From the NCBI GenBank assembly GCA_038233215.1, contig JBBSML010000003.1, forward strand, positions 68,712-132,711: a DNA stretch of 64,000 bases, given 5' to 3'. Within the stretch, counting starts at the first letter, position 1; each line of letters opens with the position of its first letter. This DNA comes from JACDBZ01 sp038233215. GTDB taxonomy: Bacteria; Chloroflexota; Limnocylindria; QHBO01. Under the pieces are notes generated by a model. That model saw only the letters and a list, made by a program, of their open reading frames with translations. It searched no databases and had not been told where the DNA came from. The position numbers were made by a program, and so were the translations under genes. Below are positions 41,354 through 49,141 of this stretch, piece after piece.

Positions 41354-41572
41354 ATGGTGGTACAGCTCCGTGACCGTGACGTGATCGACCTGGCGTCCAC
41401 CATCGACGCCCTGGCGACATACGCAGTTGCCTTCGATGAGATCAGCGAGGCGGATGGCGCGTCCTACAGCGCCGCGGATTTCGTGGCGTGGCTCCGGCTC
41501 GAAACGAGGGCGACTCACGACGATCGTGACGACGACACGCGTGCGGCAGGGCAGCGGCGGTGGCGCGGCTGA
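41354..41572 (+). CDS. Possible 72-residue acidic protein
   Basis: ATG...TGA frame encoding VVQLRDRDVIDLASTIDALA and FDEISEADGASYSAADFVAW. Composition is protein-like and acidic, unlike a random antisense frame. It is divergent from the capsid gene, with a 147-bp spacer containing a TACAAT -10-like box on the minus strand next to AGCGCGAGCGCT. No ribosome-binding site is clear and no family is known. Confidence 0.35.
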   Translation: MVVQLRDRDVIDLASTIDALATYAVAFDEISEADGASYSAADFVAWLRLETRATHDDRDDDTRAAGQRRWRG

Positions 41573-41955
41573 TCTGGAGGCGAATCTCTGACACGTGTCA
41601 AGGGTGTTTCGGTAACGCTCCCATCGCGGGAGGGTTTGCCCCATCCAGATCAACTACCGCCACGATGGCGGTAGATATTCCGATACGGAAGATCTACTCG
41701 GCCTGAGCACTTTCGGCAACAGTTGCCGAAAGTGGATACTCCCTTCGAGAGGCGTCACCTGTGTCAAAGTGATACCGGTTATAGGCTTGACACTTCCCTT
41801 AGTACCCATCCTTGATGATGCCTAGAGGTAGCAGCGTGCTACCGCTATTCACGGTCGGATCGGTGCGTGAGGATACCGGCGGCTCTTGCTGAGCAACTAA
41901 CTGTGTGCCCTGCGCTCACCTCCTCACGCTCAGAGCACGCCGCAACTCACTAACG
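41573..41955. other. Palindrome-rich non-coding right end of the element
   Basis: This 380-bp stretch has no gene but five inverted repeats: TGACACGTGTCA (41589-41600), CTACCGCC/GGCGGTAG (41654-41674), a 27-bp palindrome with 13-nt arms CACTTTCGGCAAC (41708-41734), GTGTCAA/TTGACAC (41761-41793) and GGTAGCA/TGCTACC (41827-41843). An integrase arm-type repeat CTGAGCAACTAAC is at 41889-41901. Such density suggests operators, a replication origin or a packaging site. Confidence 0.7.
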
Positions 41956-41996
41956 CGCTTAGAAGGCGGTTGCTCTGTCCTCTGAGCTACGGGGAC
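41956..41996. repeat. Right attachment-site repeat (tRNA-Arg 5' half)
   Basis: An exact 41-bp copy of 33924-33964. It is not a full tRNA gene: the T-arm and 3' acceptor strand are missing. The sequence to its right (from 41997) should be the original upstream region of tRNA-Arg before integration. Confidence 0.92.
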
Positions 41997-42079
41997 GTGT
42001 GAAATCGGTACGGATCCGGCACGGGACTATACTCGACGTCCAGCGCCGACCCGCTGCACTCCGGAGGGAACCCGAGCCA

Positions 42080-42481
42080 ATGCCAAGCGCGATGCGGCCG
42101 CGAATCAGCGTGATCAATGACAACGCGCAGTTCCTCGCTCTCATGTCGGCAATCCTCGACGAGGATGCCGGGTACGAGGTTGCGCTGTTCACCGGCGAGG
42201 CGACGACGATGGCGGAGCTGGCCGCATCGACGCCCGACCTGATCGTGGTCGACCTGCTGCTGGGCGGCGCCTCGGGTTGGGAGATCGTTGCACTCTCACG
42301 TTCCGACCCGCGATTGGCTGGCGTTCCGATCATCGTCTGCTCGGCCGATGTGGTTGCCCTGCGTGCTCGCGACGCCGAGCTGAAGCAGATTGGCGGCCTC
42401 CACGTGCTGGCCAAGCCATTCGGCATCGATGAGCTCACCGGACTGGTCGAGCAACTGATCGGCGTACCCGTCAGCGGCTAG
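42080..42481 (+). CDS. Single-domain response regulator receiver protein
   Basis: A 133-residue CheY-like domain: phosphoacceptor Asp in PDLIVVDLLLGGASGWEIV, switch Ser in PIIVCSADV, and conserved Lys in VLAKPFGIDEL. The first acidic pair is altered (RISVINDNAQF rather than DD), which may weaken metal binding. No output domain and no adjacent kinase. ATG 42080 was chosen as the start nearest to the first strand. Confidence 0.82.
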   Translation: MPSAMRPRISVINDNAQFLALMSAILDEDAGYEVALFTGEATTMAELAASTPDLIVVDLLLGGASGWEIVALSRSDPRLAGVPIIVCSADVVALRARDAELKQIGGLHVLAKPFGIDELTGLVEQLIGVPVSG

Positions 42482-42492
42482 ACTGACCGGCA

Positions 42493-42792
42493 ATGCCCGA
42501 CGAACCGATCATCACTCCCGTCGCGTTGCAGCGAACCCAGATTGACGTCGATCGTGAGCTGCTGCGAGACGAGGATCTCCTCAATGAAGAGCATCTGCGA
42601 CGCATGGACCAGGTTCTTCTGCGCCGCAACCTCGATCACGCCCGCATGTTCAGCAGGAAGCTCAGCCTCGAGCTCCAACAGTACGTGCACCTTTACACCC
42701 CCGAGGCGAATGAGTTCCGACGCCGGATCGAGAAATACCTGGTCATGGAACGCATGATCGAGCGCGAGATGGCGCGTCGCCACACCTACTGA
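42493..42792 (+). CDS. Hypothetical helical protein
   Basis: A 99-residue charged helical protein (VDRELLRDEDLLNEEHLRRM, HARMFSRKLSLELQQYVHLY) that follows the receiver gene by 11 bp on the same strand. No known domain is recognised. Joint expression with the receiver protein is likely from spacing. Confidence 0.5.
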   Translation: MPDEPIITPVALQRTQIDVDRELLRDEDLLNEEHLRRMDQVLLRRNLDHARMFSRKLSLELQQYVHLYTPEANEFRRRIEKYLVMERMIEREMARRHTY

Positions 42793-42794
42793 CC

Positions 42795-43139
42795 TCAGGC
42801 GATCGCGCGCTGCGGCTGCCGACGCGTCGATGCGTGACCGCCGTCACTACCGGTCTCGCGCTCCTCGACCATATCCTCGAGCACCGTTCGCACCCAGCCC
42901 GACAGGCGCGGCATCTCGAAAAGAGAGAAGGTCAGGCCGCGCGACTCCAGCTCACCGTGATCCCAGCCATGGAACTCGCGTCGGGCCGCGACGCCGCACA
43001 TCTCGTCGTACAGCTCGGGCCAGCCGACCCCCTTGCGGTGGTGGCAGAAGCGAATGAATGAGACCACGTCGGGGGGCGGGGGCTCCCCCGACGTCCCGGG
43101 CCGCGTGGCGGCGTCAGACACGGACGGCCGCTGCGTCAT
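42795..43139 (-). CDS. Hypothetical protein
   Basis: A 114-residue protein with a central compact part (VVSFIRFCHHRKGVGWPELY, FHGWDHGELESRGLTFSLFE) flanked by Pro/Ser-rich and Arg-rich ends. It converges with the preceding gene at 2 bp distance. I do not recognise a family. The 256 bp to its right hold no gene I can support. Confidence 0.5.
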   Translation of the reverse strand: MTQRPSVSDAATRPGTSGEPPPPDVVSFIRFCHHRKGVGWPELYDEMCGVAARREFHGWDHGELESRGLTFSLFEMPRLSGWVRTVLEDMVEERETGSDGGHASTRRQPQRAIA

Positions 43140-43395
43140 GCGATGGCACTCTCCAGGGTTCAGGTGGTGAGACAGATGGATCCGGACTATCGGTCTGACG
43201 ATGAGGGCAAGGACCGGCGCAGATCGTAGGCCTGATCACGGCCAAATCGGAAGGGGTATGTCCACGAACTTCTCCACAACCTCCCCGACGGCGCTTACCG
43301 CTGGTGGAGATCTCGGCCCTCGGTCAGCCGCGACCGGCAACGCAAGACCTCGACATCCTCATCGGGCGTCGGCATGATGATGCTGAGACCCGACA

Positions 43396-43602
43396 GTGAG
43401 GACTGAAATGCAAGCTACTGTGGGCGACGAACGAGACTGGAAGCGACGCGGGGTCCTCCTGACGACGCCCGGAGTGTGGCAGCCCGGTTTCGGCGTGCCC
43501 TTCCTGTCGCCGATGCCCGGCCAATTCCTGGCGAAGGACCTGACACTGTTCGCCGTCTCAATCTGGACCGCGGGGGAGGCCCTTCGCGCCGCCAGACGAT
43601 GA
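43396..43602 (+). pseudogene. C-terminal fragment of a DUF417 (YkgB-type) membrane protein
   Basis: The frame encodes LLTTPGVWQPGFGVPFLSPM then GQFLAKDLTLFAVSIWTAGE, which is the end of DUF417/YkgB-like membrane proteins (LTTPG...FP-x-LS-x-x-GRF-x-x-KD). The normal protein has about 180 residues with several membrane helices; these are missing. A short upstream frame (GVGMMMLRPD, near 43370-43390) resembles the preceding helix end but is out of frame. The gene is therefore taken as decayed. Confidence 0.5.
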
Positions 43603-43806
43603 GATGCGATGAGCGACGTGAGGTACAACTCGCGTCGCCTCCCTGACGTCAAGCGCCGGGCCAGCCCGCGTACTATCGACCGATGACCTCCCGTGTCCCA
43701 TACCGCGCTCGGCGCATGACGCAAGCAGCCCGCCTCGGAAGTCGCGGATCGAGGCGTCGACCCGCCACGGGGTCCCACCACCTCGACCCTTGATTACACA
43801 GCTCGC

Positions 43807-44009
43807 CTACTGGACCGCTGGCTCGTTCGGGATGATGACCCAGCAGACCGCGTAGGGGACGATCCCCGGGATGCCCCCAGGCAACAGGAGCAGGATCCAG
43901 AAAGCCCGCACGAGCCAGAGAGGCAGCCCGAGCCGCTCGGCCATGCCACCGGCCACGCCGGCGACCAACGGTGTCGGCGAGAGCGATAGAGCCTGGCTGT
44001 GTCAGCCAT
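43807..44009 (-). pseudogene. PspC-domain protein disrupted by a frameshift
   Basis: From ATG 44009 (GGAA upstream) the frame gives ADTARLYRSRR, the usual PspC start. One frame over, the sequence continues LVAGVAGGMAERLGLPLWLV and AFWILLLLPGGIPGIVPYAV then CWVIIPNEP to a TAG at 43809-43807, a complete PspC core. A single indel near 43978-43985 explains it. PspC proteins are small stress-response membrane proteins. Confidence 0.65.
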
Positions 44010-44376
44010 GTTCAAAGGTTCCTTTCGTCGTATCGGACTAATCGTCGACCTGCCGTCGTGCTGGCTCACGACAATGAACCGATCGGGCCGCGACGCCGTT
44101 TCGTTGGCACATCAACGGAGGCACGCCCATCGTACGCCTCGTCGCCATTGCCGCCAGACCGACACCATCGTGTTCTCCGACCCGATGACAGCGCAAAGTG
44201 TCGAGCTGCACGACGGGGACTTCGTCTCGTTCGGCGGCGGCGGAGTCGGTCCGGAGGGAGGTCCGGCTCCGCCGATCTGTCGTGGCTCAATCCGCCAGAC
44301 CCTTCATGCCTCGGTGAGGCGTTCGGCGTCCACAGCCTCAGTCAGGTGAATGACGTTGAACTTCGGCCGTGAGGGC
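44010..44376. other. Stretch without a supported gene
   Basis: About 367 bp. The best frame on the plus strand (ATG near 44187) gives AQSVELHDGDFVSFGGGGVG, which looks like a piece of a protein but has no clear start signal or family. I see no RNA or repeat. It is probably part of the degraded region. Confidence 0.4.
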
Positions 44377-44724
44377 TCAAGGTGGCGATCCTCGTGCCCG
44401 GCGCGGCTGCGACATGGCGTAGGCCGCGCCGAGCTCGACCCAGCGAGCGAGATCGGCGTCGACGGCGATGCCAGGCGGGGCGACGTAGACCACTCCACGC
44501 GCTGGGCGCCCTGTGAAATCCATCGGTCGGGTATGGGGTCTCGCCAGCGCAGCGTCGTGGCCATCTGGGCCGACCCGAACCATCAGATCGTCCCCCACGA
44601 TCCCGACCGCCATGCGGTCGCCGACCATGAATGCGATCCCGCCGAACATCTTCCGCTCAGTCACCTCGGCGTGGCGAGTGAGAAGGGACCGGATTCGTTC
44701 GGCCAGCGCTTCGTCAAAGGCCAT
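44377..44724 (-). CDS. TfoX N-terminal domain protein
   Basis: A 115-residue protein consisting of one TfoX_N domain: LAERIRSLLTRHAEVTERKM followed by FGGIAFMVGDRMAVGIVGDD and LMVRVGPDGHDAALARP, with RPARGVVYVAPPG near the end. TfoX domains are linked to competence regulation in some bacteria, but stand-alone TfoX_N proteins like this are widespread with unknown role. The ATG was chosen at the start of the domain. The 300 bp to its right contain only a possible decayed frame. Confidence 0.8.
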   Translation of the reverse strand: MAFDEALAERIRSLLTRHAEVTERKMFGGIAFMVGDRMAVGIVGDDLMVRVGPDGHDAALARPHTRPMDFTGRPARGVVYVAPPGIAVDADLARWVELGAAYAMSQPRRARGSPP

Positions 44725-45047
44725 TCGTTGATCCTTGATGCGGGGCGGACGCCACCGATGGTAGCTGTCCATCCATGAACGGGATGTCGCTGCATGCGTT
44801 TCGGAGTCCTGCGGCCGGAGCGCCGCGCACACCGCGATGGCGGTAAGGGCAAGGTGGTACATCACGCCGGATCGGCAGGCCATCGCACTCGTCGCGAATG
44901 CGCCGAATGGCCTCAAGGTCGCCGTCCCACAGGGCGGCATGGCCCGCGACGCCCCAGCAGCAACGCGCGTTCAGCTTGTCGTGGCGCGCCTGAGCCTGCG
45001 CATGCTCGCGAGCGGCCGTCAGCTGCCGACGGAAGGATTCGCCAGCT

Positions 45048-46973
45048 TCACCTGCGCAGCGCGCCGCGTGGCGACTCGCTCGAGCGGGAACTGCACGGGA
45101 GCGGCCGGCTTCCTCCTCGACACAGCCGCTTGATGCTTGCCCGTCGCATCGATCTCGGCGATCGTGGTCGGCGCGGACTCGACCCGGTTGCGCCCGGCGG
45201 CCTTGGCCCGATAGAGGGCCGAATCGGCAAGGGAGACGAGGCCTTGCGTTCAACCTGGTGGGCGTCCGTCGCGGCCACGCCGATGGAGACGGTGATGCGT
45301 CCATAGCGGCCCGGGCCGATCTCGATGATCGTCTGCTGGACCGCGGCGCGGATCTTCTCGGCGACCGCAGCGGCCTCGGGGAGGCTGAGATGGTGGAGTG
45401 CGATGATGAACTCCTCACCACCATAGCGCGCGACGACGTCGGACGTGCGCAGGACGCCACGGATCGTCCGTGCCAGGGCACGGAGGGCCTCGTCGCCGGC
45501 GGGGTGCCCATACGTGTCGTTGAATTGCTTGAACAGGTCGACGTCCAGCATCAGCAGGCCGATGCTGTCGCCGTCCCGCTGCGCGAGCGTGTACTGCTGC
45601 TCGAGATACGCGTCGAAGAACCGCGCGTTGCGCAGCCCGGTCAGCGGATCGGTGTTCGCGAGGCCTTCCATCGTCGTCAAGAGCCGCGCGTTCGCCACGG
45701 CCAGCGCCACCTGCTCGGCAATTCGGGAGGCGCGCTGAACATCAACCGTCGCGAAGCTGTTCGGCTCCGAGCGCTCGAGATGGATCACGCCGACGATGCT
45801 GCCGAGCGCCGGCATCGGCAGGCAGACGACCGAGCCGTGCTCGGCCGGATGGGCCGCGCACTTCACCGGCATCTCATCCGACACGTCCTCGGCGATGTAG
45901 ACGTTCGCGCGGCGAATGCCGGGGCATCGGTCGGTGCGCTCGACGGCCACGATGGAACCGATCTCCGGTGGATCCGCACCCCAGGCGGCGGCCACCGTGA
46001 GCCGGTTCGTCGAATTGTTCAGCAGCATCACCTGGCCGCGCGCGGATGGGGAGACTCGTCGGAGGCCGCGGATTGCGGCATCGACCAGCGTCGGCTCGTC
46101 GTGCGCGAATGCCGTGAGCTCGGCAAGCTGATTGAAGACCACCGCCATCTCCGCTTCGGTCTTGGCCGAGACGAACCGCGACGCGGCGTCCGCCCGCATC
46201 TGCTCCAACACGACTGCGAGGCCACCGATCTCGTCGTCGTTCTCTTGCACGAACGTCACGTTCTGGCCGGCGATGAGCGCCTGCGCGGTGCCATTGAGCC
46301 GATGCAAGGGCCCGCTGATCGAGCGGACGAGCCACCAGCCGCCGAGGGCGATCAACAGGGCGAGCCCCGCGACGATCGCTGCCACGAGCGGTCCCTGCTG
46401 CCGGGTCAGCGCCGCGAGCGAAGCCGCCGCTGACTCATGCCGCTGCTCCGTCAGCTCATCGACGGCTTCGACGGCCGCGAGCACCGCCTGAAATTCTCGG
46501 TCGCTGCTCTCCACGAGCGTGCGTGGCGCGAAGAATTCGTTCTCGCGCGCCTCGCGCATGAACGGCTCGGCCCAGCGCGCACGCCAGTTCGTCGCGGCCT
46601 GCCGAGCCGTGAGGGAGGCAGTAACGATGGCGCCATCATCGAACGCCAGCCGACCGATCTCGATGAACGCTTCGACCTCGGCCTCGACCGCGTCCCGATA
46701 CCCGGCCGGCGTAGCCGCGGTCGGCAACAACGCGTAAGTGATGACCATCGCCTGCTGTCGGGCCAGCCCCAGATGGAGGGTCGCCTCGGCGTCGACGAGC
46801 TGGTTGGTCCGGCGCACCTCCGCATTGATGGCGGTGATCCGGCCGCTGAGCATGCCGAAGCCACCGACGGTGAGCACGGTGGTGGCCACCACGAGCAGCG
46901 AAACGGCCATCACCAGCCGATTCCGAATTTTGTTCGGAATGCGCGACGGGATTGTGGGTTCGGGATGGGTCAT
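45048..46973 (-). CDS. Membrane diguanylate cyclase (HAMP-GAF-GGDEF), frameshifted near the C-terminus
   Basis: 641 residues as read. Two membrane helices (about 22-44 and 197-217) flank a sensor region with a long four-helix-type segment. A HAMP linker (SISGPLHRLNGTAQALIAGQ), a GAF domain (about 270-420) and a GGDEF domain (NTDPLTGLRNARFFDAYLEQ, active-site RYGGEEFIIAL) follow. It would make cyclic di-GMP. After ISIGVA-type TVSIGVAATDAHQVERKA the frame is lost: the next frame continues LVSLADSALYRAKAAGRNRV to a stop at 45021-45019, the normal end of a GGDEF domain. One indel near 45236-45243 is implied. Confidence 0.8.
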   Translation of the reverse strand: MTHPEPTIPSRIPNKIRNRLVMAVSLLVVATTVLTVGGFGMLSGRITAINAEVRRTNQLVDAEATLHLGLARQQAMVITYALLPTAATPAGYRDAVEAEVEAFIEIGRLAFDDGAIVTASLTARQAATNWRARWAEPFMREARENEFFAPRTLVESSDREFQAVLAAVEAVDELTEQRHESAAASLAALTRQQGPLVAAIVAGLALLIALGGWWLVRSISGPLHRLNGTAQALIAGQNVTFVQENDDEIGGLAVVLEQMRADAASRFVSAKTEAEMAVVFNQLAELTAFAHDEPTLVDAAIRGLRRVSPSARGQVMLLNNSTNRLTVAAAWGADPPEIGSIVAVERTDRCPGIRRANVYIAEDVSDEMPVKCAAHPAEHGSVVCLPMPALGSIVGVIHLERSEPNSFATVDVQRASRIAEQVALAVANARLLTTMEGLANTDPLTGLRNARFFDAYLEQQYTLAQRDGDSIGLLMLDVDLFKQFNDTYGHPAGDEALRALARTIRGVLRTSDVVARYGGEEFIIALHHLSLPEAAAVAEKIRAAVQQTIIEIGPGRYGRITVSIGVAATDAHQVERKASSPLPIRPSIGPRPPGATGSSPRRPRSPRSMRRASIKRLCRGGSRPLPCSSRSSESPRGALRR

Positions 46974-47341
46974 CAGCCGTCAGCCTGAGCGATGGCAGTG
47001 GTCCAGCAATAGGCCATTCGTCCGTCGGGGTCGGTGGCGGGCACCTCGTACTGCGCTTGTGCGAATCAACGCCGATGACGATCATGTCCTCCGTTGCCTC
47101 CTGATCAGCGGTGACTCCGGACCGGCCCGAGTCGACACGCCAGAGTGAGGGCGATTAACCACTCGCCTGTGAAGTCACGCCGGTCGGTCCGATCCATGTC
47201 CGGCGACCGGCAGATCGCAAAATGAATACCGCGGCGGCGGGCGGCGAGTCTATGAGCCAAGTCGCCGGACCCCGGCAGAGTGACACTCAGCCTCGAACGT
47301 ACGCTGTCGCGGGTCGGGGCGGGTATGAGTCAGGAGTGTTC
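46974..47341. other. Stretch without a supported gene
   Basis: About 370 bp between the diguanylate cyclase gene (leftward) and the DUF1622 gene (rightward). An ATG frame from 47222 is continuous with the DUF1622 gene but its product is not membrane-like or conserved in style. Both promoters should lie here. I see no repeat or RNA. Confidence 0.4.
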
Positions 47342-47698
47342 GTGGACATCAAGGAACTCATCGGGGCCATCGGGCTGGCCATCGACGTGGCCGGGGTGCT
47401 CGTCATCCTGGTGGCAATCGTCGCGGCGGGCATCGGCTTCGTCCGCGGCCTCATGGCCGGCATGGCGCCAGAGGTCGCGTACCGGGCACTGCGGCAATCC
47501 ATCGGCCGGGGCATCCTGCTCGGCCTCGAGCTGCTCGTGGCGGGGGACATCATCCGGACTGTGGCCATCGAGCCGACCCTCGATAGCGTCGTGGTGCTGG
47601 CCGTCATCGTGCTGGTCCGGACGTTCCTCAGCTTCTCGCTCGAGGTGGAACTCACTGGGCACTGGCCGTGGAGCAAGGATCGCGTCGAGGATCGCTAG
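47342..47698 (+). CDS. DUF1622 membrane protein
   Basis: 118 residues from GTG 47342, which has AGGAG 5 bases upstream. Three hydrophobic segments (IGAIGLAIDVAGVLVILVAI, ILLGLELLVAGDIIRTVAIE, VVVLAVIVLVRTFLSFSLEV) and the end GHWPWSK follow the DUF1622 family, small membrane proteins of unknown role. A longer start at ATG 47222 is possible but the added part has no family features. Confidence 0.7.
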   Translation: MDIKELIGAIGLAIDVAGVLVILVAIVAAGIGFVRGLMAGMAPEVAYRALRQSIGRGILLGLELLVAGDIIRTVAIEPTLDSVVVLAVIVLVRTFLSFSLEVELTGHWPWSKDRVEDR

Positions 47699-47820
47699 AG
47701 TCATCCCCCGCGCCGGGTCAGGCAGCAGGCGGCTACCTCCACTTGCGAGGGCGCGTGGCCCCTTGGGGGATGGTCCACGGCGTAGAGTGGGTTCCGAAAT
47801 CGCCAACGACAGAGACTCAC

Positions 47821-48070
47821 ATGCCGCTTTTCATTGATGTCCCCGCGCCCGTCGCAGGCGCCACGGGACAGGCCTTGGCCGACGCGCACAGCAGGGATCT
47901 GGAGATCCAGAACGGCGCCGTGGTGGAGTATCAGCGCTACTGGTTCAGCCCCAGACCAGGCGGGTCTTCAGCCTGATCCGTGCGCCGAGCGCCCAGGCGA
48001 CGGCTGAAGTTCACCGCCACTCGCACGGGCTGACGGCGGACGACCAATCGAAGTCGTCGAAGGCTCGTAG
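47821..48070 (+). pseudogene. DUF4242 family gene with two frameshifts
   Basis: The first frame reads PLFIDVPAPVAGATGQALAD, AHSRDLEIQNG and YQRYWF, the start of a DUF4242 (SCO4226-like) protein, and stops at 47976. The next frame continues RVFSLIRAPSAQATAEVHRH and SHGLTADDQ, then a further shift gives IEVVEGS and a TAG. The joined protein would have the full length of the family, about 82 residues. Two single-base losses, near 47962 and 48048, are implied. Confidence 0.65.
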
Positions 48071-48073
48071 ACG

Positions 48074-48283
48074 ATGAGTACCCAGCAGCCCGGGGTCGCC
48101 TTCTCCGAGGAGTGCCGCGCACCAGCCGACCTCGTCTACGACCTGCTGGCCGACGCCCGCACGCATCTCGATTGGGGCGGCCGCCGACAGGCGTGGTACT
48201 TCCGTCTTCTCACGTTGGAGGCACCGGAAGGGCCGATGACGATCGGCACCAGCTTCGCGAGCTCAGGCTCCATCCCCGGCACA
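48074..48283 (+). pseudogene. SRPBCC (polyketide cyclase-like) N-terminal fragment
   Basis: From ATG 48074 the first 70 residues (VAFSEECRAPADLVYDLLAD, EGPMTIGTSFASSGS) match the start of SRPBCC/START-like proteins. The frame then becomes Arg/Ser/Pro-rich with no domain. A separate short frame (about 48290-48420, GYAEPGDYTPRCRLYRTASG...) looks like the end of some other protein. The segment is a join of gene remains just before the merR promoter. Confidence 0.5.
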
Positions 48284-48422
48284 GCACGGGCGCGATGTCG
48301 AACCCGGTTATGCCGAACCCGGCGACTACACGCCCCGCTGCCGGCTCTACCGAACCGCGAGTGGTCTACGCGGTCTGCCGGAGCGAGGCTGGATCGAAAA
48401 TGCACTGCGGTAGGTCCACCGC

Positions 48423-48453
48423 TTGACATTCGAGCGGCTCTAACGTTTAGGGT
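48423..48453 (+). promoter_or_regulatory. MerR-type promoter with long spacer
   Basis: TTGACA (48423-48428) and a -10-like TAGGGT (48448-48453) are separated by 19 bp. Partial dyad symmetry (CTCTAA...TTTAGGG) lies in the spacer. Long spacers with a central dyad are the hallmark of promoters activated by MerR proteins through DNA distortion. The -10 box lies 6 bp before the ATG, so the message would be leaderless or nearly so. Confidence 0.55.
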
Positions 48454-48459
48454 TGGCTC

Positions 48460-48870
48460 ATGCGCATCGGAGCCTTGGCCGAGCAACTCGGCACCACACC
48501 ACACGCGATCCGCTTCTACGAGCGGCGTGGCCTGCTGCCGGCACCCGCGCGCAGCGACAACCGCTACCGCGAGTACAGCGAGGCCGACGCCGAACGGCTG
48601 CGGCTGCTGATCGGCCTCCGCCAGCTCGACATCCCGCTCGAGCAGGCCGCCGAACTGGCGACGATGTGCGCCGCCGGACGCTGTGACGAGGTGTCCGACG
48701 AACTCCGAGGCCTTCTCACTACCAAGCGGGTCGAACTGGCTCGACGGGTCGACGAGATGCGCTTCCTGGATCGCCGAATGGCCCACCTTGCCGGTCAGCT
48801 CGAGGCCGGTGGGACCCCACGCACCCTGATCAACTTACGGAAGGAGGAGGAACATGCCCCTGCGATGTGA
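48460..48870 (+). CDS. MerR family metal-responsive regulator
   Basis: A 136-residue protein: N-terminal winged HTH (MRIGALAEQLGTTPHAIRFY, ERRGLL, NRYREYSEADAERLRLL), then a dimerisation helix. Cys70 and Cys75 (TMCAAGRCDE) sit where MerR-type metal sensors carry their metal-binding Cys at the start of that helix. The C-terminus lacks a longer metal loop. It probably senses a soft metal such as copper, silver, mercury or zinc. A tiny cysteine-rich gene begins inside its last codons. Confidence 0.85.
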   Translation: MRIGALAEQLGTTPHAIRFYERRGLLPAPARSDNRYREYSEADAERLRLLIGLRQLDIPLEQAAELATMCAAGRCDEVSDELRGLLTTKRVELARRVDEMRFLDRRMAHLAGQLEAGGTPRTLINLRKEEEHAPAM

Positions 48871-48916
48871 TGACTGCTGCTGCGAGAAGCACTGCTGCGG
48901 CTGCGGCACCACGTAG
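48854..48916 (+). CDS. 20-residue cysteine-rich peptide, metallothionein-like
   Basis: ATG CCC CTG... to TAG encodes MPLRCDDCCCEKHCCGCGTT: seven Cys and one His in twenty residues. An ideal ribosome-binding site AAGGAGGAGG ends 3 bases before the ATG. The gene starts inside the 3' end of merR in another frame, so it would be made together with the metal sensor. The Cys density and the context favour metal binding. A chance frame is the alternative, but the ribosome-binding site is the strongest in the window. Confidence 0.6.
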   Translation: MPLRCDDCCCEKHCCGCGTT

Positions 48917-49141
48917 ACCTTCCAACCCATCGGCGGGGGCTACTTCGCAGCTCTGGGCCGCGCTGGAGTGAGTGACCGCCGCGGGCGGCACGGTCGTGAC
49001 GCCACGCTCCGAGATCGGCGGCGACATGACCACATGCGTGTCAGCTCAGAGGCCTTGTCCCGCCTCGGGATGCGCCGAGGCCGCATAACCCGTGAGGGCG
49101 CTGCGCCGGCCCTCCAGCGCACCCGCACGCCGCCCGCCGGG

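Larger units (their letters stand above)
33924..41996. mobile_element. Integrated capsid-encoding phage satellite-like element (8.1 kb)
   Basis: The element is bounded by an exact 41-bp direct repeat derived from tRNA-Arg. It carries a tyrosine integrase next to the tRNA, a run of tightly overlapping rightward genes (replication helicase, VRR-NUC nuclease, small terminase, scaffold-like protein), then a leftward major capsid protein gene and a palindrome-rich non-coding right end. Large terminase, portal, head protease, tail and lysis genes are all absent. It is too small for a normal tailed phage, and the retained replication plus capsid functions fit a satellite that depends on a helper phage. 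A defective prophage remnant is the main alternative, but the intact, overlapping gene order argues against random decay. Confidence 0.85.

Noticed and set aside
41207..41403. Leftward frame upstream of the capsid gene (VGVTVKRPDGSTVSVGTTPP).
   Set aside because: It overlaps the capsid start region in another frame, has no ribosome-binding site, and its upstream part is Ser/Arg-rich as in antisense frames.
44850..45018. Leftward frame HAQAQARHDKLNARCCWGVA with GHAALWDGDLEAIRRIRDEC.
   Set aside because: Protein-like in composition but without a start codon, ribosome-binding site or known family; it lies in the degraded stretch, so I cannot support it as a gene.
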